A model generated the notes under the pieces. It was not told the DNA's origin, searched no databases, and was given only the letters and a program-made list of their open reading frames with translations. A stretch of 64,000 nt of DNA. Source: JACPYM01 sp963699175 (GTDB lineage: Bacteria > Acidobacteriota > Blastocatellia > RBC074). Location: positions 434,001 to 498,000 of the forward strand of contig OY969418.1 in NCBI GenBank assembly GCA_963699175.1, given 5' to 3'. This document shows, piece by piece, positions 19,801-25,553 of the stretch. A program made the position numbers and the translations under genes. Position 1 is the first letter of the stretch, and each line of letters starts with the position of its first letter.

Positions 19801-19922
19801 TTTGTAGCATCTAGTGGCTCGTCGCTTCCATTGCCGTACTGCTGGCGGAGCGAGCAGAGCAATTCCTCACCTGAAGCAAACCCTTCCGCTAATAACAACA
19901 AACGCGGCACTTCTTGATTCAT
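13824..19922 (-). CDS. giant multi-GAF/PAS sensor histidine kinase (2032 aa)
   Basis: The product is a soluble sensor kinase with no membrane segment. It begins with a degenerate receiver-like domain (VVLLDD near residue 58, ILVTGQ). Nine GAF-like domains follow at about 148-300, 316-470, 485-660, 790-960, 965-1120, 1125-1285, 1290-1455, 1460-1620 and 1625-1790. One PAS domain (VIAIDHKGNVTEFNQEAERI) sits after the third GAF. The kinase end has a candidate phospho-His in SSVWRHAVV (H1815), N-box DNAVEA (1931), G1 DNGQG (1964) and G2 GFGMG (1990). The H-box is not of the common HisKA form. An AAGGAGG site precedes the ATG. It is the first gene of an operon with the receiver-TIR protein. Confidence 0.9.
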   Translation of the reverse strand: MNQEVPRLLLLAEGFASGEELLCSLRQQYGNGSDEPLDATKILEQIKAGSQPYQVVLLDDLALPANGSDPMKTCQSLITEFKLRCPQAEAILVTGQASGGALPALPVGLLRPLSPPLNLKDLTQAVREGVEYQKLCEATHQQQVLGRLMESGAALLSGRTRQEVLELILLGVQECGFDRVRLYLLSPDGQMLVGVAQVGMAEHHLADAKWPAATDYYFQQMLQQARPYIFQSLPGRPDPEEERFDKADVEEWASVPLVLRDRVIGQLSADNKFSRRRIQEVELAPLALFAMQAAAAIEKAGLIEQAERKAEQLEALRRTTLTITSTSVQKRQILLPAIVAQAAELLRAKSAGLYEYHSEREELELIADHNQPAQIGRILKLGEGVAGWLVQSGAPYRIVPDGKTDPAGAEVCGQRRHFDKVLGVPLNWQGQIIGVLYVNDEAGREFTIEDVRLLGLFAEQAAIVLANQELSARDEKKLKLFEKLAQATTEIVGQIGKRDVHELLTLVAQHACDILAAEVCGVLLLKSEDVLSLEASYGHLPGSFEQGLKIPILSGSKTGFTGHIAQAGKLINLHGGELLEHPAVHKHENNFTQSGFYHSVLAVPLKKPQEKPIGLLHAFNKKDGNGQAHPSLAFTKEDEWIISIFAEVIVVCLESARLVEHRKLLVRNQPHAVIAIDHKGNVTEFNQEAERILGYTAEEVLGRKVSLLYHNPTEPKLIGQLLKQRSDSPLHGYETMMRTKLGQPLPIRLSAYWLYERGQRVGSVGIFEDLYKERLELTLRAIRTVAEAEDLRGGLQRLAELLIKRFPGAFCRILLFDESETLLVAHAAAYQPGNGGPENPPAAISNQFAVEEFPELAELLQAGQPVRLKYSNPRVRANLQKFSEMLGFNQPVQSLLLIPLKLGERVLGLLDLGEFCPEGQSLFTGKNKDNVDLAAAIAAQSTFLIGRIQSAERGRAQLLSFYDVSSKLIAQKNPDKLLSEIVEETLKAAGAISVDLVLIPKLGRAETPISIPQRLPHKPLDIRHYGVSMKVFETGIAKYFPDLSKERGKLNPELINNAKAAICLPLSLPYRRIGVMWLRYNHLWHFTEQEIVALQLYVNQAAMAYENAQEQARLERLRRAAAELAGEMELDKVRAQILASARKVLGADAVIFGFFDHEHDTFVRNLSSADGIPPEIWEKHRAISTGKDTTAYRLLEKGVVSINDVSDLTENALLGETTKKMLVEIGVVSFQAIALKVGTERLGLVCALYRQPHTFTEKEQLSATSFARYAALALKKARLVEQVKKTNQAATAVAKITMRGERQATLKAIVREVREVIGCDVVELFEYDRDKELQLPPTVAGVWHPEKDFNPEEEYRLVYQVLNENKPQKIEQVSAHAEFKDGSFAKNEKIESFVAFPLYATGVKVGVIFISYRTPHHFTAEELATIELFANQAALAIHYAQSTEADARRLRELEALEKLSDRLRRAQSLQDMMDCTVELATKELGTDYCNLILPDRNGELHLRAQFGWEPPLDSYYLESGTGSQTGYTIQTRQPVSVNDYSTEGRFKVSELLFARGPKSSLSMPMFRDGQVVGALLTYSIKSRQFTEEEVRFFGLIANHAAMALRGMERYEDLQRRDRHLDAVHNSSRAILASFGDEQAVLDQVIKEAVESVTGISRPKAVIGSLQLYDADHNELVIRSVYPTKSFYTLQRSVENGRWSLDKTKARNGRIGVTGRTIHEGCSQLVGDVSQDPDYIESNGSSKSELSVPLMQGYKSIGTINVESKQLNGFDEDDKMALEALAEHAVIAIQNAKTKVRVDSSTALAWMGMASSVWRHAVVSQTLVIKEQSQFLRHDLTQEVTPAILSRVKERLAMIEELADEVVAKPMTPMLSSKEGSSLAEINQIVRDRILRLQEQEPYKSAGLILDLRSSNSDTIRVSSDWLRRALDILVDNAVEAVQGVEVNQRSVCVSTLTVGERVKIIVADNGQGVPAGTRDKLFQHRIEKPPGAKGFGMGLLIAQTIVEAYDGDIKLDKTGLEGTQMTITFPRITKCA

Positions 19923-20218
19923 TTATAGCCTCCTTTTTGAACGCTACTAAGCGCCCAGCCGAGCAAATTCGAATGACTGATACCGTAATTCAGCCGAGAA
20001 GTAAAGCAGCGGTTGAGCAACTGAAGGCCTGCCCTATTCCTCTCTTCAAGCCAAATATCTGGCCGCATGGTCTATCACTGAACATTTCAAGAATTGATGA
20101 CAAACGGAGTGAAGCAAGCTTACAGATAAGCTTGTCAGGCATAGGCCTTGCGACTACACTGCTGCTAGTAATTCACAATTCCCATCTGAACTCTTTCACT
20201 AATAAGGAGCTGACGAAA
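19923..20218. other. divergent intergenic region between the giant kinase gene and gnd
   Basis: These 296 bases separate two divergently transcribed genes and must hold promoters for both. Ribosome sites are visible at each end (CCTCCTT at 19929-19935 for the minus-strand kinase, AAGGAG at 20204-20209 for gnd). The frame of gnd is open upstream through this region, but the translation shows no 6-phosphogluconate dehydrogenase features. I see no clear consensus promoter or operator. Confidence 0.5.
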
Positions 20219-21202
20219 ATGCAATTGGGTATGGTTGGTCTGGGCAGGATGGGCAGCAATATGGTGCGTCGTTTGCTGCGTGGCGGGCACGAGTGTGTCG
20301 TATTCGATATGCACGCGGAGAGTGTCAAACAACTTGAAAGCGAAGGGGCAACGGGCGCGCGTTCGCTCGAAGATTTTGTCAACAAGCTGCACAAACCGCG
20401 TGCAGCCTGGGTAATGGTGCCGGCGGGCGAGCCGACCGAAAAGACGATAGATGGGCTATCGCGCTTTATGTCCGGCGGCGACATCATCATGGATGGCGGC
20501 AACACTTACTTCAAAGATGACGTGCGGCGGGCGAAGACGTTGGCGGAGAAAGGTATGCATTACGTTGATGTTGGTACGAGCGGCGGCATCTGGGGACTAG
20601 AGCGCGGCTACTGCATGATGATCGGCGGTGAACAGCAGGTCGTCGCGCAACTCGACCCAATCTTCAAAACCCTGGCGCCAGGGCGCGGCGAGATTAACGC
20701 GACTCCTGGGCGGGAAAAGATGCAGAGCACGGCGGAGGAAGGCTATCTGTACTGTGGCAAAGCCGGTGCGGGCCATTTCGTCAAGATGGTGCATAACGGC
20801 ATCGAATATGGTTTGATGCAGGCTTATGCTGAAGGCTTCGACATCTTTGCCAATGCGAGCAAGCCGGAGTTGCCGGAAGATTATCGTTATGATTTCAACG
20901 TTGCTGACATCGCAGAAGTCTGGCGGCGCGGCAGCGTAGTCAGTTCGTGGCTGTTGGATTTGACGGCCTCGGCGTTGGCGGAAAACCCGACGCTCTCGAA
21001 CTTCACCGGCTTCGTACAAGATTCGGGCGAAGGGCGCTGGACGATTCAGACGGCCATTGAAGAGGCTGTGCCGGTGGATGTGTTGGTGACTTCTTTGTTC
21101 GCGCGCTTCCGTTCGCGGGTAGACAGCACCTTTGCCGACAAGGTGCTCTCGGCGATGCGGAACAAGTTTGGCGGGCATATTGAGAAACCGGCAGGCGGAT
21201 AA
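20219..21202 (+). CDS. gnd: 6-phosphogluconate dehydrogenase, decarboxylating
   Basis: This 327-residue cytoplasmic enzyme oxidises and decarboxylates 6-phosphogluconate to ribulose 5-phosphate. The ATG at 20219 was chosen because AAGGAG lies 9 nt upstream and the protein then starts directly with the Rossmann motif GMVGLGRMGSNM. Other family features are DGGNTYFKDD, DVGTSGG and the catalytic block VKMVHNGIEYG. The length fits the short, often NAD-preferring GndA/YqeC type rather than the ~470-residue GntZ/Gnd type. It heads a cluster with an Uma2 nuclease gene and zwf; no 6-phosphogluconolactonase gene is seen between them. Confidence 0.93.
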   Translation: MQLGMVGLGRMGSNMVRRLLRGGHECVVFDMHAESVKQLESEGATGARSLEDFVNKLHKPRAAWVMVPAGEPTEKTIDGLSRFMSGGDIIMDGGNTYFKDDVRRAKTLAEKGMHYVDVGTSGGIWGLERGYCMMIGGEQQVVAQLDPIFKTLAPGRGEINATPGREKMQSTAEEGYLYCGKAGAGHFVKMVHNGIEYGLMQAYAEGFDIFANASKPELPEDYRYDFNVADIAEVWRRGSVVSSWLLDLTASALAENPTLSNFTGFVQDSGEGRWTIQTAIEEAVPVDVLVTSLFARFRSRVDSTFADKVLSAMRNKFGGHIEKPAGG

Positions 21203-21254
21203 ATCGAGCCGAGGTTTGAGACGCGTAGATCGAAATGGCTGAGAGGTAAAAGCA

Positions 21255-21890
21255 ATGAATACGGAATTGCGCTGGACGACTGCTGATTTTGAACTGCTGC
21301 CGCAGATCGAAGGGCGGCGCTACGAAATTATTGATGGAGAGCTTTATATGTCTACTCAGCCACATTATCACCATCAACTGACGTGTAGTAACGTGACTCA
21401 TTTACTGGCGGCTTGGAGCATCGAAACCGGTCTCGGCCAAACAACTGGCGCACCGGGAATCATCTTTGCCGATGACGATAACGTCGCCCCCGATGTCATC
21501 TGGTGCAGCTACGAGCGGCTTGCAAAAGTTCTAGGCGATGATGGTAAGTTGCATGCGGCGCCGGAATTGGTAATCGAAGTGCTTTCACCAGGCAGCACCA
21601 ACGAAAAACGTGACCGTGAAGCTAAGCTAAAACTTTATTCGCGGCGCGGAGTCGAAGAGTATTGGATTCTCGACTGGCTGATCGGACACGCAGAAATTTA
21701 TCGTCGCAAGCAACGCCGTTTGCGTTTGATCGAAACACTAAACAAAAACGACAGGTTGAAAAGCCCGTTGCCACCTGGCTTCGCCTGCCAGGTAGCAGAC
21801 CTCTTTGAATATCCGAAACAAAACGGAGAAATCAAACAACCACCTTCCTCTTCAAAACGGACAAACGGTCATGGCACTTCAAGAAAATAA
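21255..21890 (+). CDS. Uma2 family (DUF820) endonuclease-like protein
   Basis: This 211-residue protein has the PD-(D/E)XK-like core of the Uma2 family: YEIIDGELY near the start, APDVIW (Asp), ELVIEVLSPGS (Glu) and REAKLKLYSRRGVEEYWILD (Lys). The family is abundant in cyanobacteria and Acidobacteriota and is predicted to have nuclease activity; biological roles are largely unproven. The basic C-terminal tail (KQRRLRL and later) could bind nucleic acid. The gene sits 52 nt after gnd and overlaps the start of zwf by 20 nt, so it is probably co-transcribed with both, an unexpected position for a presumed nuclease. Confidence 0.85.
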   Translation: MNTELRWTTADFELLPQIEGRRYEIIDGELYMSTQPHYHHQLTCSNVTHLLAAWSIETGLGQTTGAPGIIFADDDNVAPDVIWCSYERLAKVLGDDGKLHAAPELVIEVLSPGSTNEKRDREAKLKLYSRRGVEEYWILDWLIGHAEIYRRKQRRLRLIETLNKNDRLKSPLPPGFACQVADLFEYPKQNGEIKQPPSSSKRTNGHGTSRK

Positions 21891-23415
21891 CGATTCAAAC
21901 AACGCCCAAACCTTTATCGGCGCTCCGGCTGGCCCTTGTGTCATGGTCATCTTTGGCGCAACCGGTGATTTGACCAAGCGCAAACTCTTCCCGGCGCTCT
22001 ACAATCTGGCCAAGGCCAATCTGTTATCGCGCGAGTTTGCCATTGTCGGCACTTCACGCCCGGAGATGACGACGGAAGCCTTCCGCACACAGATCAGCCA
22101 AGACATCAAAACCTTTGCGACTGCGGAGGTTGAGCCTGAAATCTGGGATTGGTTTCTGCAACGCATTTATTACGTGCCTGGCAACCTGCAAGACCCGCAG
22201 AGCTACCAGAAGCTGAAAGAGATCGTCCAGCAAGCCGACCAGGAACATCACTGCCACGGGAATTACTTCTATTACCTGGCCACCGCGCCACAGTTTTTTG
22301 GCGCGGCGGTGCAGCAGTTGGGCGAGACTGGCTTGACGCAAGAGGAGGATGGGCATTGGCGGCGTGTCATCATCGAGAAACCCTTCGGGCATGATCTGGA
22401 ATCGGCACACACGCTCAACGGCGAGATCAAACAAGTTCTGCACGAGAAGCAGATTTATCGCATTGACCATTACCTGGGTAAAGAGACGGTGCAGAACATT
22501 ATGGTCTTCCGCTTCGGTAATGGCATCTTCGAGCCGATCTGGAATCGCCGCTATATTGACCACGTGCAGATTACGGCGGCAGAGAGTGTCGGCGTTGAGA
22601 CGCGCGGCGGCTACTATGAAACGAGCGGCGCACTGCGCGATATGGTGCCCAACCATCTGTTCCAGCTCGTTTCGTTGACGGCGATGGAGCCACCGATTTC
22701 GTTCGGCGCCGACGCGGTGCGTGATGAGCAGGCCAAGATTTTGCACGCGATCTCGCCTTTTACGCCGGAAGAGGTCTTGACCAACACCGTGCGTGGCCAA
22801 TATGGCGAAGGCGAAATGAACGGGCAGCGTGTCCCAAGCTATCGCCAGGAGAAAGATGTTAAGTCGAACTCGACGACCGAAACTTTCGTGGCGATGAAGC
22901 TGATGATTGACAATTGGCGCTGGGCCGATGTGCCGTTCTACCTGCGTACAGGTAAACATCTGCACAAGCGTGTGACCGAGATTGCCATTCAATTCAAGCG
23001 CGCCCCGTTCGTGCTCTTCCGCGACACGCCGATTGAACGGCTGCGTACCAATCGGCTGGTGATTCACATTCAACCCGACGAAGGTATCTCGCTGCGCTTT
23101 GGCGCGAAAGTTCCTGGGCCGATTATGCGGATGGGCGCAGTCGAAATGGATTTCAACTACGTGGATTATTTTGGCAGCACGCCCAGCACCGGTTATGAGC
23201 GATTGCTTTATGATTGTATGGTCGGCGATGCGACGCTCTTCCAGCGCGCCGATATGGTTGAAGCCGGTTGGAGTGTGATCGAGCCGGTGCTGGATATTTG
23301 GAGCGCGCTGCCTCCGCGTTCATTTCCCAATTACGCCGCTGGCTCGGGGGGCCCGAAGGAAGCGGACGAATTGCTAGCGCGCGAGGGGCGCGAGTGGCAC
23401 AAGCTGGACGAGTAG
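21871..23415 (+). CDS. zwf: glucose-6-phosphate 1-dehydrogenase
   Basis: This 514-residue enzyme oxidises glucose 6-phosphate to 6-phosphogluconolactone with NAD(P)+. The coenzyme motif GATGDLTKRKL follows a 31-residue leader, and the active-site signature RIDHYLGKE (catalytic His after Asp) and the conserved EKPFG are present. The ATG at 21871 is preferred because the frame upstream lies inside the Uma2 gene; it overlaps that gene by 20 nt, suggesting translational coupling. With gnd it supplies the oxidative pentose-phosphate branch (NADPH and pentoses). The length is normal for the family and no defect is visible. Confidence 0.96.
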   Translation: MALQENNDSNNAQTFIGAPAGPCVMVIFGATGDLTKRKLFPALYNLAKANLLSREFAIVGTSRPEMTTEAFRTQISQDIKTFATAEVEPEIWDWFLQRIYYVPGNLQDPQSYQKLKEIVQQADQEHHCHGNYFYYLATAPQFFGAAVQQLGETGLTQEEDGHWRRVIIEKPFGHDLESAHTLNGEIKQVLHEKQIYRIDHYLGKETVQNIMVFRFGNGIFEPIWNRRYIDHVQITAAESVGVETRGGYYETSGALRDMVPNHLFQLVSLTAMEPPISFGADAVRDEQAKILHAISPFTPEEVLTNTVRGQYGEGEMNGQRVPSYRQEKDVKSNSTTETFVAMKLMIDNWRWADVPFYLRTGKHLHKRVTEIAIQFKRAPFVLFRDTPIERLRTNRLVIHIQPDEGISLRFGAKVPGPIMRMGAVEMDFNYVDYFGSTPSTGYERLLYDCMVGDATLFQRADMVEAGWSVIEPVLDIWSALPPRSFPNYAAGSGGPKEADELLAREGREWHKLDE

Positions 23416-23526
23416 GCAAGCCAACTATGCTGACCAGGGCACATCAATAATAGCCGCGCCGATCAACGTGTTTTCTCGGCGTATGCTGAAGTGAGACTCC
23501 GCGCGAGAAATCTTTCAGCCCGTCTT

Positions 23527-23841
23527 TCAACGATTGCCTTTCGAGAAGGCCAAGCCTAGACAAAAAACTGTCAGGCCAACCAGACTGCTCAAGAGTAAGC
23601 CTTGCGCTAAACTTGAAACAAAGCCCGTCAGTAAGCAAAACAGCAAAACAAGAAAGTGCGCGCCGAACCCAGCAGCGAGCGAGCGCGAGAGCATTTTCCA
23701 TTTCGCCTGCTCTCCTTGGTCCGACAAGGAGTTTTCAGAAGAGGCGTTGGGCGATGACCGGCGATTTACAGCCCGTTTCGCGCCGGAGTCAAACAGCGAA
23801 TTGCGGCTATAGGCCGATGTTTGTTGGTGCAAGGTACGCAT
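23527..23841 (-). CDS. possible small membrane protein (unknown)
   Basis: Read on the minus strand, AAGGAG lies 8 nt before an ATG at 23841 and opens a 104-residue frame. The first ~50 residues are polar. The rest forms two hydrophobic helices (FLVLLFCLLTGFV and LSSLVGLTVFCLGLAF) ending in a short basic tail. No family is recognised. The excellent ribosome site and the coherent two-helix topology support a real gene. Against it, no homology can be shown and the composition resembles the flanking non-coding DNA. Confidence 0.4.
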   Translation of the reverse strand: MRTLHQQTSAYSRNSLFDSGAKRAVNRRSSPNASSENSLSDQGEQAKWKMLSRSLAAGFGAHFLVLLFCLLTGFVSSLAQGLLLSSLVGLTVFCLGLAFSKGNR

Positions 23842-24179
23842 CCGGGATTCTCCTTAGGGATGATCGGAGGGCACAAGAATCATCTTCGATGACACAACAC
23901 GGCAACCAAAGGAAAACAACAAATTCCTTTTGATAAAGCCGCGAATTGTATATTGCAATGATGGTAATTACGGGGTTTTGCGAGGCACGGCGTGAATATA
24001 CTCAAAACCGCTGCGGAACGCCAGGGCAACGGTTAAGCTTCGCGTTCACGGCTAAAAACCCGGTTTACGGCGTGCGCCGGGCGGCCAGACAATCATCTAG
24101 TCTTGCCCAACAATTTGTGCTATATCCTTGCCGATCTTACCAAGCGTAAAGTCCCTTCAACTGCGAGGAGCCTTGCTCT
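23842..24179. other. intergenic region upstream of the DUF1501 operon
   Basis: I see no convincing gene in these bases. The middle (about 23925-23970) is AT-rich and could hold the promoter of the operon starting at 24180, but no good -35/-10 pair stands out. The right end carries the ribosome site GAGGAG at 24165-24170 for the DUF1501 gene. Confidence 0.4.
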
Positions 24180-25553
24180 ATGTTCCGACTCGATGCCGAA
24201 AAGACTGTGAGCTTTTGCGATGGCTTGCGCCGCCGCGATTTTCTGCATGCTGGCACACTCAGCCTGCTCGGTCTTTCGTTGACCGATCTCTTCAAGCTGC
24301 AAGCGCAAGGTGCGGTCAAGACTGAACGCGAGATGAACTGCATCTTCCTGATGCTCGTCGGCGGCCCCAGCCAACTCGATTGCTGGGATATGAAACCCAA
24401 CGCGCCCGTTGAGATTCGCGGCCCTTACAAGCCGATCAAGACCAACGTGCCAGGCATCGAGATCAGCGAGATTTTCCCGCGCGTGGCCCAGCATGCTGAC
24501 AAATACGCTTTGCTCCGCTCGGTCTATCATACCGCCGCCGCCGTGCACGACACCGGGCATCAGATGATGCAAACCGGGCGGCTCTTTCAAGGCGGCATCG
24601 AACATCCGAGTGTAGGCAGCGTAATGGCTAAGCTGCGTGGGCCGCGTGGCGAAGCGCCGCCACACATCTTATTACCGCGTCCGATTGGCAATACGGGCGG
24701 GAATCTACCGCACGGTCACAGTGCAGGTTTTCTGGGCAAACAGTTCGATCCATTCGTGCTCAACTCCGATCCGTCTTCGCCGCAGTTCAAAGTGCCGGAC
24801 TTGTTGCCGCCCCCCTACATTTCGGCGGTGCGGACAGAACGCCGCCGCCGTTTGCGCGAGTTGATTGACGGCTCGGTGAAAGAGTTTGAAGCCAGCCCGG
24901 ATGCGCGGCTGCTCGACGATAATTTCCAGCAAGCCTACACGCTGATGTCGTCGGCCAAGATGCGCGAGGCCTTCGATCTGAGCAAGGAGGATGACAAAAC
25001 CAAAGACCGCTACGGGCGCAATCGCTTCGGGCTGAGTTGCCTGCTGGCGCGGCGGATGATCGAACGTGGCGTGCGTTATGTAACGATCAATATGTTCGAG
25101 ACGGTCTTCAACGAGATTACCTGGGACATTCACGGTTCTGCGCCTTTCAGCCCGATTGCCTGTTACCGCGAACTGGTCGGGCCGATGTTCGATAACGGCT
25201 ACGCTTCACTGCTCGAAGATTTGCACGACCGTGGCCTGCTCCAAAACACGCTGGTTGTGGCGACAGGCGAATTCGGGCGCACGCCAAAGATCAACCCGGC
25301 GGGCGGGCGCGATCATTGGCCGCAATGCTGGTCAATGGTGATGGCGGGCGGCGGCGTCAAAGGCGGGCAAGTCGTCGGCGTTTCCGATGAGATCGGCGCG
25401 TATCCGAAAGACAGGCCCGTAACGCCGGGTGAAGTGGCGGCGACGATGTTACACGCGCTTGGCATTGATCTGGAGACTGAATTGCCCGGGTTGCAAGGGC
25501 GACCGATTCGAGTGGTCGAGCATGGTGTTAATCCGATCCATGAACTGTTCTAA
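24180..25553 (+). CDS. DUF1501 (sulfatase-like) Tat-exported protein
   Basis: The 457-residue protein has a twin-arginine signal (LRRRDFLHAG, residues 17-26) and then the DUF1501 fold, distantly related to alkaline phosphatase and sulfatase. Typical blocks are FLMLVGGPSQLDCWDMKP, the ATGEFGRTPKIN block and GGRDHWPQCWS. The family is common in Planctomycetota and Acidobacteriota, where it is encoded next to DUF1549/DUF1553 proteins and is thought to act on exported, perhaps sulfated, polymers; activity is not established. A GAGGAG site precedes the ATG. The next gene overlaps it by 14 nt, so the pair is translationally coupled. Confidence 0.9.
   Translation: MFRLDAEKTVSFCDGLRRRDFLHAGTLSLLGLSLTDLFKLQAQGAVKTEREMNCIFLMLVGGPSQLDCWDMKPNAPVEIRGPYKPIKTNVPGIEISEIFPRVAQHADKYALLRSVYHTAAAVHDTGHQMMQTGRLFQGGIEHPSVGSVMAKLRGPRGEAPPHILLPRPIGNTGGNLPHGHSAGFLGKQFDPFVLNSDPSSPQFKVPDLLPPPYISAVRTERRRRLRELIDGSVKEFEASPDARLLDDNFQQAYTLMSSAKMREAFDLSKEDDKTKDRYGRNRFGLSCLLARRMIERGVRYVTINMFETVFNEITWDIHGSAPFSPIACYRELVGPMFDNGYASLLEDLHDRGLLQNTLVVATGEFGRTPKINPAGGRDHWPQCWSMVMAGGGVKGGQVVGVSDEIGAYPKDRPVTPGEVAATMLHALGIDLETELPGLQGRPIRVVEHGVNPIHELF

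Noticed and set aside
22054..23073. Minus-strand open frame of 339 codons
   Set aside because: It lies entirely inside the clearly conserved zwf gene and shows no protein features of its own.
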